Source: Adiantum capillus-veneris (lineage: Eukaryota; Streptophyta; Polypodiopsida; Polypodiales; Pteridaceae). Taken from it: a stretch of DNA of 64,000 bases. A model generated the notes under the pieces. That model was not told where the DNA came from and searched no databases. It was given only the letters and a program-made list of their open reading frames with translations. The position numbers and the translations under genes were made by a program. Each line of letters opens with the position of its first letter. Position 1 is the stretch's first letter. Of this stretch, positions 38,731 through 50,900 are shown one piece after another. The DNA lies in NCBI GenBank assembly GCA_014529385.2, contig CM043954.1, forward strand, positions 96,179,247 through 96,243,246, given 5' to 3'.

Positions 38731-38789
<59 letters not shown>
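38731..38789. repeat. (CT)n microsatellite
   Basis: About 29 CT units in the 3' part of the solo LTR. Confidence 0.95.
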
Positions 38790-38792
<3 letters not shown>

Positions 38793-39051
38793 TTTTAGTG
38801 TGTGAGAGTGTTCCATTGGTATTAGGGTTAGTGTAAATTCCTTGCTTGTTTGTGGGTTGCTCTAACGATTCTCCTCTTTTGCGTCCTAGTTCGCTCTTAA
38901 ACTAGGTGGTGCCCCTTGTGTAGTTGGGATTTGGCTGTGGGTTTGTTGTTTTGGTTTGTGTTGTGTTGTGCCCCAGCCCCATTGAGCAGCACGGGAGCCT
39001 TGAAGGGTGTCTAGAGGTTGCTCTTCTTGTTGCCCGCCCCGGACCACCTCA

Positions 39052-39135
39052 ACGGTTACAGTCCTTCTGTAGTGATGGTTATAGCGACATAGCAGAACCT
39101 TATATAGAGACGCTTATAGTGACGCCCGAGAGTAA
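39052..39135. repeat. CACTA left subterminal repeats, continuation
   Basis: TTATAGCGACATAG, AGAGACGC and ATAGTGACGCCC match the subterminal motif set of both element ends. Confidence 0.7.
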
Positions 39136-39139
39136 AAAA

Positions 39140-39900
39140 ATTTGGATGGCAAGGCATTGAATGCCCTACCACCCATCAACCATATTGAATGTTTCCAGAA
39201 TAGAGTAAACCTAAATGAATCCAAGATAAGCCCAGATTTACCTTTGAAAGAAAGTGCAAGGTATAGACCGAAAGTAGTCACCCACAAGACAGTATAACGA
39301 TTAACTCCATCATGCATCGTATTGTTTGCAAAATAAGATACAAAATTGACAAAAGTAATTGGACAAAAGTAAACTGACAAAAGTAAATCAATGACAATTA
39401 TACACATCATCGGCAAAATCACTTGATTGTTAAGCTTTGAAATGTAATAGTTACAACACAATTGTCATTATTGAGAAAATACATGGTTTTCCAATAGTTA
39501 CAAAAAGACGTATACACGTCATCTCATTATACATGCTATGACAAAAGGAAACTAATGCTATCTGGCTACCGCTAGACTGACATCGTCTAATCAGAAATCT
39601 CATCGCATCCAAGCGGCGTATCTAATGGATACTGCACAAAAAAACAATAAGACTTTTTGTAAGTATAAACATATAATTACAAAACAATCTATTTTCTTAG
39701 CTTATCATTAAAATACAACAAATGTAAAAGAGTAAAGTGAAATACTGACTATGCCGCCGTGAGAACTCAGAATGTCCATCAGGGCGTTTAAGCCCTTTCT
39801 GCCTGCGTACTCGCGCTTGTACTGTGTGTGGTCACATCTTGTCATCGACCACTGTTCAAAACATACAAAGAATCCACTATGTTAGAATTTAAAAGTACAA
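39140..39900. other. CACTA internal non-coding sequence
   Basis: A 115-codon minus-strand frame at 39,114-39,461 has no recognisable motif. Presumed 3' region of the transposase transcription unit. Confidence 0.35.
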
Positions 39901-40920
39901 ATACAAATAGACGTAACTACCAAGGCTAAGAGCAATGCAAAAACACTTACAAAATTGGCCTCAAATGATGCCCACCCGCCCCCCCAAGTGGTGCGAGCTC
40001 CCTGCCTCTACTCGCGCTTTGGCTACCTCCTTTTGTTGCTTCCACTTGTCAGGATCCTTGCGTGCTGCTCGCTTCGCATTCTTCCAATCTTCTTTGGCCA
40101 GTCAATCTGGTCTGTTCCACCCATGCTTTATTGCTTTTTGTACTTCAAAACGCTTGTGCTTGCAATATTCGTGCATCCAAACTTTCATCAGGTCTTCATT
40201 GAAGCACTCATCCCGACTTGACACGAGAAACTCGTTATGCAGCATGTTGATGACTCTCTCTTTTAATTCATTTGGCACTTCACTCCAGGTGTTTAGTATG
40301 TAGTGTCTAAACACCTGAGAGCAAAAGACCACGCATGTGCGAGATCACCTTCTTGCCTTCGTCATCCAAAATGATGCCGCCACTGATGTCAATCGAGTAC
40401 AGCAAGCCCTCTCGCCTGTGACGCGTGAACCTTGGTGTCTCGATAGGGGTCTCTAGCAGCATCTCAATGGGGGTATGGCTGTTAGGTGTCTCCACTGGAG
40501 TCTGGGCCCCGAAGCGAGGAGTGTTGAGACTGGGGTGACCTACAGAGGAGTAGCTAGTGGTGTGTAGCCAGGAACGGCCGATAGCCACGCAAAACCAGGC
40601 GTAGATGGCAATGTCGTGGTTGGTGTGGTGGCGGGCAAAGAAGAGGAAGGTAAGGAGCCTCGTGAAACACAAGGCGGTGTCGAGGCATCAGTGGTGGCAT
40701 CCCCACAACAACCGTCGTCACCACCACTAGAGCGTCGATGCCTAGACGAGTATGAAGATCGTCTTATCGACACCGAAGCTTTGGAGCGCACTGAATGCTC
40801 CAAAATAGAGGGAGACGTTGAAGGAGTGGAAGGGCGTGATGGTGCTTTAAAGCGACGACGCTTCTCGTACCACCTCCTCTGCTGGGGTGACAAAGAAGAA
40901 AGAAACTCATCATCATCCAT
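39900..40920 (-). pseudogene. Transposase_24 (Ptta/En/Spm)-like accessory gene remnant
   Basis: The minus-strand frame at 40,540-40,920 starts MDDDEFLSSLSPQQRRWYEK and is Ser/Thr/Pro-rich. A shifted frame continues GGIILDDEGKKVISHMRG. At 40,102-40,332 it reads TWSEVPNELKERVINMLH, then CKHKRFEVQKAIKHGWNRPD. Another shift gives NAKRAARKDPDKW and SSHHLGGRVG near 39,960-40,090. This order (W..P...K......F, K..RA, GGR) is that of plant Ptta/En/Spm transposase family proteins that accompany TNP2 and probably bind the element ends. Several frameshifts, or unrecognised introns, prevent one product. Confidence 0.7.
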
Positions 40921-41019
40921 ACCTGCATTAACTACACAAACATTTAATCTTAATATTGAATGGAAAAGAAAACATGGACAAGTTATAATCTATACTATAG
41001 ATAATAGGGAGAGGGTTCC

Positions 41020-41022
<3 letters not shown>

Positions 41023-41087
<65 letters not shown>
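41023..41087. repeat. (GA)n microsatellite
   Basis: About 32 GA units between the two CACTA genes. Confidence 0.95.
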
Positions 41088-41090
<3 letters not shown>

Positions 41091-41375
41091 CATAAAGGGG
41101 AGGGATTCCTGTGTAGAGAGATTCCTGTGAAGTTCTTGTGAATTTGTCTCCAGTGTGCATTCTATGTATCTTGTAAAAGCTATGTCTTGGACAACGTGTA
41201 TTTTATATGTAGCTAATCTTTTCTATTTGCCAGAGTTTTCTTGATTACTTGCGACAGATCTTTATCTATCACAAGAGAGAGAGAGCGGTATGTCTAATCT
41301 ATTTTGTATATGCAGGTTTCTATATTCTTGGGAGTTGCAGATTCTCAGACTCCATTAGTATGAGTGATCATGGCA

Positions 41376-44221
41376 TCAGTAGTGTTGTGACCCACCCATG
41401 TTTATCTTGAACCATTGCACGTCGAACAAGTCGACAAAAAATACTCTATAATCGATCCTCAAAATCTCTTGTAGCGTGCAGAAGTAAGTGAGTTCTGCCA
41501 CCACATGATTTGCATCAGAGAACCGTCGTCGACTAGACTGTTCAAATTTTGCCATGATTCCACAATCTTGTGTAAAACGCTTTTTGTCGATCCGTTCCCC
41601 CCAAAATGTCAACCTTTACACCATGCTGCTGTGAATGACTTATACTATAACCAACAAAGATTATGAGTGGCCGTTCAATATCTAGAAAGTCTCTAGTCGT
41701 ACATTGTGAAGTTACCTTGGTCGCGCAACCCCGAGAGTACTCCCACTCCTCCTCAGTCACTTCTTCACCGCACTGTTGTGCGCTTTCAATTGGTTGTGCA
41801 ACCATCTTAAGCTCATGAATGTTGGTAGGCTCTCCAGACCCACCGGATAATGCAGCAGTGGTCGTCTTCCCCGTCCCCACTCGATTTGTGCCCTTTGTCG
41901 CTCTTGCTCTGCATCCTTGTATTGTGAAATCCACTTTTGCATCACTAGATTGTGAAGCATGCAAAATCGGTTGATTTTAGCCTCTAGATCTTATGTCATC
42001 TTCTTCTCAACACCGAGATTGCACATGACAATCTCAGATATGCACTCATCATCTATGGTTCACCATAGCGTGTCTCGGGCTTTATCAAATCCGTCTAGCC
42101 ACTCTCCAATGTAAATTAGGGACTCTGATACCAGCCAACCTTCTACCATGCTACCCTCTGAACGTGCCTTTTGACGCACATATCCCTTGAGCGTTTTCAT
42201 AAAATGTTCCAAAAAGAACATCCATCTGGAATGTACTATGCCAGCTATTTCCACCTCATCAACTATGTGAACAAGAAGATGCATCTGAATGATTAGCATG
42301 GTAGTAGGAAAGTGTTTCTCAAACATGCACACAACCTCCGCAGCATTTAGTTTGGCAAATGGTATGGAGTCTACATTGATCTCCTTTTGTGAGATCCATT
42401 GCACCAACTTCGCAAGTTTGTAGATTGTGTTACAAACGTCAGGAGACAAACATCCCTCAATGGCCGCCAGTAAAATAAACTGCAAAACACGTCTAGCAAT
42501 GATATTAAAGTCCACAGACGAATTTGTTACACAATTCCCACTATGATATATTCCACTTCAAACATACCTGACATATTTTATGTTAGTCGCGTGACTTCAA
42601 ACCGGTAAGCTTCCCTTCTTTAGTGAAACACGTTCGGAGCGACTGCATTACGCTAGTGGGGTCCACACAGATTGAATGGTCTCTTTTACTTTGCGTTCTT
42701 GGGCTCCTGTCAAAATCCATGGTGCTTTAGGGAGTTTTATCAATCCATCGAGTGCTGTCTGCAGCCAATATTACTCCATACGATCCACATTTCTAAGGTC
42801 TACTTTGGCTCCCAAAGTATCTTTCTTGCCAGTCAGATGGTCCCACAACAGATTACCACAGTCTTGAATATGTGCATTGGATCGAGCAAGTGATTGATGA
42901 TGAGTCTGGGCCAATATGGTAACTTGTACCATAGAGAGAGTCTCTTCATCCCTGGGGGCAGACATCCTCGACGGCTCTCTTCCCAAAAATCCATCGCGTA
43001 ACTCGTGATTCTCTAGAAGATATGCTTGATGACCTTCATAGGTTTGCTTCTTCAGTGAAGGCGCCCGAAGTGCATTAAGTCTAGGTCCACATGTGACACA
43101 TGCTTTGTATCCGCTTGTTTGAAGCCCTGCATGTATACACATGACAATAGATAAGATTGAGAAAAACCAAGATTTATAGTGTTTGAGTTTGAGTGTAAAT
43201 CACCTGAGCATTCTGTTAGTCCGGGATAGTCATGCATGGTCCACATTTAGAATGCCTCTGATCAAAGCATTCCGTAGACCTGTGTGTCGGCTCATATCCA
43301 CCACTTCTATGCCAATCCACAATTGTTGTAGCTCTTCCAATAGTGGACAAAGATACACATCCATATTCTTCACTTTATACCGCCTCGGCATAATCAAGCT
43401 TAGAAACAGGTGCCCCTTCTTGGTAGTCAATCACGGGGGAATGTTGTTGTTGACGATGACAACGGGCCATATACTATAAGATGTTGATCTCTGACCAAAT
43501 GGATTCACGCCATCCATAGCTAGGCCTATGCGCAAATTTCGTGCTTCCCTTGCAAAATCTGTCGATGTATGGTCTATATGTTTCCAGGCTGCACAATTTG
43601 CAGGAACCTGTAGCACACTATCCGAAGATCTATTCTCCTCGTGCCATGATGCTAGGGCAGCCATGGACTTGCATTCGAAGAAATGCTTGATGCAAAGAAG
43701 CAGAGGAAAATGTCGCAAAACCTTTTGTGGAATTTTTTGTCAGCGGAGATCTACTCTATAACATTTCGGACACTTCTCCATGTCAATGTATTCCCCTCTG
43801 AAAGGAATGCAGCCGTTACGACAAGCCTGAATCAAATTGTAATCCATCCCTAAGTTTCGCAAGATCTTTCTTGCTTCCTCTTTGGAATCTGGCATCACAT
43901 TATCAGCTGGCAGTATGTGCTCTTTGAGCAATCTACACAACAAAAAAATGGGGTACACTTGTGTAAGTAATCTATCAGATCATTATACATCTAGAGTTTT
44001 TTATTGAAGTAAACACATTATAAGAGATCACCTAAAAAGCGTTGTGATGCTAGTGTCACTCCATCCAAACTTTGCCTGCATGTTGAGAAGAACCAGGAGC
44101 ACCTAGACACACGTGCTCCATCATACAATGACGTATCGGCTTCACTTTTCATATCATCATAGATAAGCCTTTCTGAATCCATGATCGTCTCAATCATTTC
44201 ATCAATCTCGGGCTCAAACAT
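41376..44221 (-). pseudogene. TNP2-like CACTA transposase, decayed
   Basis: In minus-strand order: EPEIDEMIETIMDSERLIY; a shifted frame with LLNMQAKFGWSDTSITTLF; a probable intron (donor near 44,028, acceptor 'tgtgtag' near 43,935); LLKEHILPADNVMPDSKEEA, then CPKCYRVDL (43,740-43,958); the transposase core LRIGLAMDGVNPFG, then STSYSIWPVV (43,431-43,718); NMDVYLCPLLEELQQLW (43,230-43,430). After these come the DUF4218 region HLLVHIVDEVEIAGIVHSRW, then RSEGSMVEGWLVSESL (42,060-42,515), and a DUF4216-like segment LRIDYRVFFVDLFDVQWFK (41,376-41,540). This is the canonical TNP2 order. A stop (TGA where a Trp is usual) near 43,430 and several frameshifts inactivate it. Confidence 0.88.
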
Positions 44222-44361
44222 TGCCTCGTTGGGAATGTGGTCTGAATGATCATCCTACGAGCTGTCAGAGGCTACATCTTGTGGCCTCACGTATGCTGCT
44301 TGACCAAAGCGCACACAAATATGTCTATTGGGTTGCAAGATTGCTGCTTGTTGGCCAGCGT

Positions 44362-46292
44362 TGAGGCAAGCTTTTCCATGCATGGGAACCCCCCCATATA
44401 TTTTTGCCCTTTTATCAAAATATTTCCCATTATATAAGTTACTTTTGATTTTTTCTTCCTTTTTCACAAACGTTTTAGCCTTTATTAAATAAATAATACT
44501 TATGCTAATCAATCACGATGTAGCATAATAAGTAAGCTTTCTTTGTTGATATCTCTTTTGGACCTTAAATATTACATATATATATATTCTAGTATTTTCT
44601 AATATATTTTTTTCATGTATATATATTATTCCACTCTACCAAATATTTTATTCACTAGTTTTCATTTTCAAACCTCAACCCCACTTTCAAATTTCAATAA
44701 TACCTCCATCTACATGATTGCCAATCTTTTCAACACTCTAGGTCATGTTTTCATACACATGAAGGAGCTTACACTTGAAGGCAAGAGAGAAGTTCACTCA
44801 AAGGGGACCACCAAAAGACTTTTGCAGCCACAAATAATACATTATTTGGTGAATTTTTTAAGTAAAGAAGAACCCCGAATCTGAAGGAGCGTTCAACATG
44901 AAAGATGTAGCTCGTGATCTCAACTTTTAGCTCAATTTTTTTCAGAATTTTTGGAGTTATGAACACGGAGATATGATTTTTGTAGTGGACCCCAGTTTTC
45001 TCGTGTAATGGTGACACAGGCCATCCCCACTTTTCTTCCTTTTAGAATGGCTATGGTTCTACAAGTCTTCAAGCATGATTACAAGAGACAAGGCTCTTTT
45101 AATGAGGTCTTGGCTAATCTAGAGTAATTCTATCACCATTTTTGGAGGATCCATCCTCATCAACAAATATCCACCTTCGACAACCTCTCTTATAATTTTC
45201 TTACCTCTCTCTTCTCTCCCTAATAAGCTTATGTCTATCCAAAGCTAGACTATTGTAAATATTTCCTATCCTCTACATTCTACCCACATTCTCTCTTTTT
45301 CTCTCTCTATTGACTCTGGTATTTTAAATAATGAGGAGACAAGATGGGAGCCACAGTCACATGCACCCCATTTTCCTAGTCACCAAAGTGGGACACTCAC
45401 CTCAAATAGAAATATTGCTAAATCCTTCCCTCCTTCCCTATATAAGGAGGCCATGAGAGCTCACTTGGGGGGAGAGATACACACTCACACACACCTATCC
45501 ATACACACTCTTGTGCTACATGCTTGTAGCATGAACCCGAATCACATAATCACAACACCATCATCATCACCATCACCATGCACAAAAGATGAGCACCACA
45601 CCTCCACAACACTTGTAATTAAGGGTTGAAGGCACAATTTCAAGAAGAAGAAGGGTGGACACACTCGTGATATTCCTCGCCATCAACTCCCATCTCTCCA
45701 TTATGCCTCCTACGATCTTGTTCCCTTCTCATTTTTCTGCCATACTCTACCGATTGTATTCATCTTTTGCAAGCAATCAACACACTCTATCTTGGTGCCA
45801 TACTTTGTGTCGCTTTGGATACATCTCATTGTGAGTATGGTATATGCTTGTTTCTTGCCATTTTTTTCTGCTTATGTTAAGGTGTGCGGATTCGCCACCA
45901 CACACACACACACACTCTCTCTTTCTCTCTCTCATATTCCTATCATTGCTACTTCCATCTTAAGGTGTGCGGATTCGAAACCTTTTGTATGAGAAGTGAG
46001 CATACTTGCATGTATCCCTGACCTCGTTATCTTCCTTACTACATGCACGCGTAGCGAGCCCATTCTCACTCACTCACCACTCCTCTCACCTTATTCTCCG
46101 ACCATCCCATTCCACATTTGGGCGTGGATCTTGAAATTGTTTTCCATGCATGCTTCATTGTGTATATGTATGCGTCCTAGCCGCATATCTTGCTAGGTGG
46201 TACCCCTATTGTGTATTCCCCATGATGAGGCCATTGTGCATAGTCCTTGTGTAGAGGCCACCGGGTCTATTTTTTTTCACTTCCGCCTCTCA
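44362..46292 (+). repeat. LTR 1 of the Tat-like element (1,931 bp)
   Basis: Starts TGAGGCAAGC and ends CGCCTCTCA, followed by the PBS. It contains a TATA box at 45,439, a pyrimidine-rich leader and a CA/CT tract near 45,900. Confidence 0.93.
45439..45446 (+). promoter_or_regulatory. TATA box of LTR 1
   Basis: TATATAAG, with the matching copy at 53,508-53,515 in LTR 2. It is followed within ~100 bp by 'cacacctatccatacacac', a likely transcribed leader. Confidence 0.6.
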
Positions 46293-46312
46293 TTTGGTGC
46301 CCCCACTGAGGA
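46293..46312 (+). other. Primer-binding site of copy A
   Basis: 'tttggtgcccccactgagg' directly follows the LTR end CA. The position is diagnostic, but I could not match it confidently to a specific tRNA. The same sequence follows LTR 2 at 54,254. Confidence 0.6.
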
Positions 46313-47094
46313 GGGCTCTTGAAACCCTTCAGTTTACAAGACTGAAAACCCTAAACTATTGTGAATGGATGAATGAGTATGAAGGATTTTCTAACTGGAC
46401 GACAGAAGAAGAAGAGCTCCAAGCACAACTAGACGAACTCCGCATCTCCATCGAAGCTCGAGTGCCAGGCATAACGGTAATCGATTTGAAGTGGGAGAGT
46501 CAACCAACACGCCAAACCCAGTGGATATACATAGGCCAAGTGCCAAGAAGAAGAAGGAGAAGGTCGAAACCATGTCCGCAACCTACAACCAACCCACAAC
46601 AACAAAATGGAAGGAGCTCTACACAATAGAGAATCAACACTATTCTACTTTGAGAATCGGGTAACTCAAGTCACCGAGGTAATTATCATAGTCAGTTTTC
46701 AAGTCGCACCTGATGCTGCAGCACAGATAACAGAAGCATTGGCTCACACTCTCACTAGAGAAACTAGGGATCTACTTAGTTTGTTTCAGGAAAGAACACC
46801 ACCCTCTCCTACAAGCTTGGACAGTGACTAAGCACCTCTAAGCTTGGACAGTGACTAAGCACCTCTAAGCTTCACATGAATCAGTACAACCTACCTCAAG
46901 ACAGATCACACATACCAACACGTGTACGCTCAATCAAGGTAATATTGGACTTGAAGATTCACTATCAGCACGTCATTGACACCATGTCGGGTGGGGAGCG
47001 GTTTTTTGAGGTTCTGGCATCAGATCAGCCATTTGTTTTACCTTTGGTACAAGGCAATGTACCGTTTGAAGTTTTAATCTATGTCCTAGTATAA
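46294..47094 (+). other. Leader region with short conserved ORFs
   Basis: Between PBS and gag, three short frames are present in both copies. These are a 111-codon frame with RRRRRRSKP near its end (no conserved ATG), a 74-codon frame from ATG 46,607 (MEGALHNRESTLF) and a 72-codon frame from ATG 46,876 (MNQYNLPQDRSH). Some Tat/Ogre elements carry an extra ORF upstream of gag, but these are short and their conservation may only reflect youth. Copy A also has a 27-bp duplication (aagcttggacagtgactaag..) near 46,811-46,865 that copy B lacks. Confidence 0.4.
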
Positions 47095-47175
47095 TAGGGT
47101 ATACACGCCTCCTTGTAAAGAAGAAAAAATTTTGCAAGTTAAGAAGTGTGTCTTTCTAGCTCTCTCTCAGTAATC

Positions 47176-47940
47176 ATGGCAAGTGTAGCATTTCCAACCT
47201 TTACTGGTAAGGTGGGCGAGGATGCTGCAGACTTTCTAGACAACTTGGAAATAGCATGTGTCATCTCTACAAGAGATGATGATGCTTCGCGCTTGCGCAT
47301 CTTCCCACTTCTAATGAAGGTAGAGGCAAGATCATGGTACAATGCCTTGGCACAAGAAACCAAGGAACAGTGGGACTTATTAAGGGCAGCCTTTGTCAAG
47401 CGTTTTGGAGAGGGCACAACATCAGAGAAGCTATGGCAATTGTTGACAGAGTTGAAGCAGGGCAGTATGCTGGAATACGCAACATATGAGTCAAAGTTTG
47501 TAGATTTATGGGGGCGATGGGTTGCATCGCTAAGAGAGGATGAGGGGGCACCTGATTTCCTAAAGAAGGATCGGTTTGTGGCTGAGTTATGGCCAACTCT
47601 TAAAGAGAAGGTGAAGGGAAGGTTTCCTGCTACGTATGAGCTAGCAGTTGAAGTGGCCCGCCTTAAAGACAAGAAGTTGCGCCTACAAGCCAGGAATATC
47701 GATGGAGAGGAAGCCGTTAGGACCCCACCACCTCTAGCACCACCTACAACAGTCGCCCAGAGGATTCAACCACAAGAACCAATTGAAGATCAGCAGGACC
47801 TGCTCAACCGAATCACCAATCAACTTGAGAATCTCTCAGTCCATTTGATACAACAAGGGCATGCACACAATCGCAACCAAGAGCAAGGGAGAGGACAACG
47901 AAGGCAAAACCAAGAATACCACTGCTACAATTGTGGGTAG
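47176..47940 (+). CDS. Gag of Tat-like copy A, ending at TAG in the zinc knuckle
   Basis: Starts at ATG 47,176 (MASVAFPTFTGKVGEDAADF). The capsid-type retrotransposon gag domain covers roughly residues 10-160 (RLRIFPLLMKVEARSWYNAL, QWDLLRAAFVKRFGE, YESKFVDLWGRW). A Pro/Gln/Arg-rich linker then leads to the CCHC knuckle CYNCG. A TAG (47,938-47,940) replaces the GAG seen in copy B, and the same frame continues DGHGMYYC into pol. The stop is therefore most simply a G-to-T nonsense mutation. Gag assembles virus-like particles and packages the RNA; the truncated form would lack half its zinc finger. Confidence 0.88.
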   Translation: MASVAFPTFTGKVGEDAADFLDNLEIACVISTRDDDASRLRIFPLLMKVEARSWYNALAQETKEQWDLLRAAFVKRFGEGTTSEKLWQLLTELKQGSMLEYATYESKFVDLWGRWVASLREDEGAPDFLKKDRFVAELWPTLKEKVKGRFPATYELAVEVARLKDKKLRLQARNIDGEEAVRTPPPLAPPTTVAQRIQPQEPIEDQQDLLNRITNQLENLSVHLIQQGHAHNRNQEQGRGQRRQNQEYHCYNCG

Positions 47941-47952
47941 GATGGTCATGGC

Positions 47953-50900
47953 ATGTACTACTGTCCACAACCAAGGAGGCAAAATTTCAACAGAGGAGCC
48001 AGGCAAAACCAGGTTTCACCACCGAGGGCACCACAACAAGCACCACCCGTGCAAATCTTACAACCACCAATTCAACCACAACCACCACCACCACCACCAC
48101 AACCTCTCATTCCACCCTTACCCCCACCACCAGTTGGCAATCAAATAGTAAGCGTCATCAGTCTTGAAGGTAAGGGAAAGGAGAAAGTGGAGGAGGATAA
48201 GACCAAGGTTAAAGGAGTAGATGCCATTGGGGTAAAACGCGCTAGGCATGGTGAATCTTCCCAAAAGGAAGAAAAGATGAAGACTAAAGGGGAATCTAGC
48301 AAAAAGCCGTCCAAGTCACGACGTAAAATTGACATTGTAGATTTGTCTTTGGGTGAATGTTCTAAACCATATGATTTGGTTCAAGATGTTTCTGTGCAGG
48401 GCCCAAAAATCACCTGGCCCCAGTTACTCCACCTAGCACCTAGGGTGAGGAGACAATGGACAAAGATGGTTAACACGAGGCGACCAAAGCCAAAGATAGC
48501 TGGGGCTATCTCTGGGAGGAATCTAGACGACATACTACCAGTGATGGATGCTTACATCAAAGGGCAACACATCTCCAATATCTACATCGATGGTGGCGCA
48601 CAAATATGCGTCATGAGTGAAAAAATGATGCACCGTTTGGGTTTAGAGGTGAGTCGGCCGGCACCATGCCGAGCCAAAATGGCAAATAATTTAAAAGTTC
48701 AATGTGTTGGTGTCATAAATGCAGTTAGGATAAAGGCATTCAACACCGAGGTAGATGTGGACATCTTTGTCATGCCACACAAAGGGGAGGGCTATCCTAT
48801 CATTCTAGGGAGGCCTTGGCTTATGGCTATGAGAGCTAAGCAGGACTGGGACACGGGCATAATCCAGATGAAGGATGCAAAAGGAAGGCCAATACTTTAC
48901 GACATGAAGATAGGTCAACAACGCGACATGGATCTCGAAACCTCCGAGGATGAGTTTTCTAGTGGTGACTCTTCAACCACTTCAGAGGAGGAGTCAACAG
49001 TGAGTGAAGAAAGTGACAGTAGCATTGAGGTGATGGGGATCATTCTCAAGGACCCTAAGAAGATGGAGCAATCTGATGCCTCATCATCAAGCCAAGGGGA
49101 GACACCAGGTATACAACCTCTGGTAGAAGCAAGTAAGCTACATCAAATGCTCTCTAGTGAGTTATGTGGGAAGGAGCGTGAAGATTATATTTTGATGCTA
49201 AGTAATTTTACCACATTGTTCATTGATGAATATGATAAAATCACTGGCATCACAGTGGTTCAACATCACATTAAGCTCAAGGAGGGAAGTAAACCTGTAG
49301 TGCAGAAGCTCAGGCGGCTAGGAGTAATTCAACAAGATGCCCTACTCAAAGAGGTGAGGAAATTGCTAGAAGCCGGTTTTATCTATCCTGTTGAAGACTC
49401 AGAGTGGGTTTCTCCAGTGGTAGTCACACCAAAGAAGAATGGTAAGTGGAGGGTTTGTGTTGATTACAAGCCTCTTAATGCAGCCACAAAGAGGGACCAT
49501 TTTCCTCTTCCTTTTCAAGACGAAATACTCAATGAGGTAGCAGGACATGAGCGCTACACGGTATGTGATGGCTACTCAGGCGACTTTCAAATTAGCATCG
49601 CTGAAGAAGATCAAAAGAAGACAACCTTCATCACAGCATGGGGATGTTTTGCTTACAGAGTTATGCCTTTTGGTCTCACTAATGCTCCAGCCACTTTTCA
49701 GCGATATGTGACATTTGTTTTTCAGCCATTCTTTGGAAAATCAATCCGCGTTTTTATTGATGACTTTTGCATCTATAGCTCTCGCTCTCTTCATTTGGAG
49801 AAAATTTATGAAGGTCTAGCTAGGCTACAAGCTTTGGGTGGCCAACTCAATGTGGAGAAATGCCACATTGGTGAAAGCAAGGTTACTCTTCTTGGCCATG
49901 TGATCTCAGCCAACGGCATTGAAGGTGACCCAAGCAAGGTTCAAGCCTTGGTGGCTTTGACCTCTCCCACCACAACAAAGCAATTGGTCTCTTTTCTTCA
50001 AAAGGTGAGGTATTTGAGTAGGTTCATTCACTTGCTCTCCCAAGTGGTTCTCCCTTTACAACAAGTTACCCATCAAGAGATCTTCACTTGGAGTGAAGAA
50101 AATGAACAACAATTCAATGAGGTAAAACAAATTCTAGCTTCACTTCCCACCATAGCACCTCCAAAGTGGGACGAGCCATTTTATGTAAACCCTAGTGTTG
50201 GCAATGACACACTTGGGGCTGTATTGATGCAAAAGGATCCTCAAACTTCTTTCATGCGTCCAATCTACTTCTCTAGTCGAATGATGACCCCATCAGAAAA
50301 GGGATACACGGCAGTGGAGCACATGGTGCTTGCATTAATGTTTGCTACCACCAAATTTCGCTCTTATTTATTGTCTAGACCATTCATAATTTTAACAATG
50401 GAAGAAGTATTTCCTTATGTAATGCAGCACATGGATGTTTCTTCTAGGATTTCCAAATGGCTCACAAGGCTACAAGAGTTTGACTACACAATGCAAGTGG
50501 AGAACTCCACAAGGGCCAGTCTAGGAGGTATTCTCACTCATCGCCACTATGAAAAGAAGCTAAAGATAAAGCCAAATGATCAAGATATTACACCTGTGCT
50601 GGAAGTCCCTAAGGTAGAGGAGGCTCACTCTCTTTTCTTTGATGGAGCCTACAAGAGGAAAGTGGACAAAGCTGCAGCAGGCATTGTCATCTTCAACGAG
50701 CAAGGGGACAAGGTTTTCTCCATTGGGAATCTCTTGGATTCTCACTCTAACAATGAGGCAGAATATGCAGCTTTAACTCTTGGGTTAGAGTGGTGTGTGA
50801 CACAGGGCATTCAACGGTTAAATGTATTTGGTGATGCCATGCTTTTAATAAAACAAATACAAGGAACTTGGGCTTGTAAAAATCATATCTTGCTAGGCCA

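Larger units (their letters stand above)
36371..39051 (+). repeat. Probable solo LTR, ~2.7 kb, inside the CACTA left end
   Basis: Begins TGATAGCC and ends CACCTCA, flanked on both sides by ACGG (36,367-36,370 and 39,052-39,055). CACTA subterminal motifs lie on either side. It carries an LTR-type promoter (TATAAATAG at 38,221) followed by a pyrimidine-rich leader and a long CT tract. Segments at 37,230-37,400 resemble the Tat-like LTR at 44,810-44,995 ('aaagacttttgcagg', 'tttttggag..', 'gtggaccccagt'), so the families are related. No internal coding region remains. The exact ends rest on a 4-bp duplication and are tentative. Confidence 0.55.

Noticed and set aside
39060-39077. 'cttctgtagtg' as a second CACTA right end, pairing with the TIR at 36,220
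   Set aside because: The following 3 bp (ATG) do not match the left AAT, subterminal motifs continue to its right, and the 59,516 end gives a perfect TIR, matching AAT and restored host frame.
40616-41095. 159-codon plus-strand ORF
   Set aside because: It is antisense to the Transposase_24-like gene and ends in Arg-Glu encoded by the GA tract.
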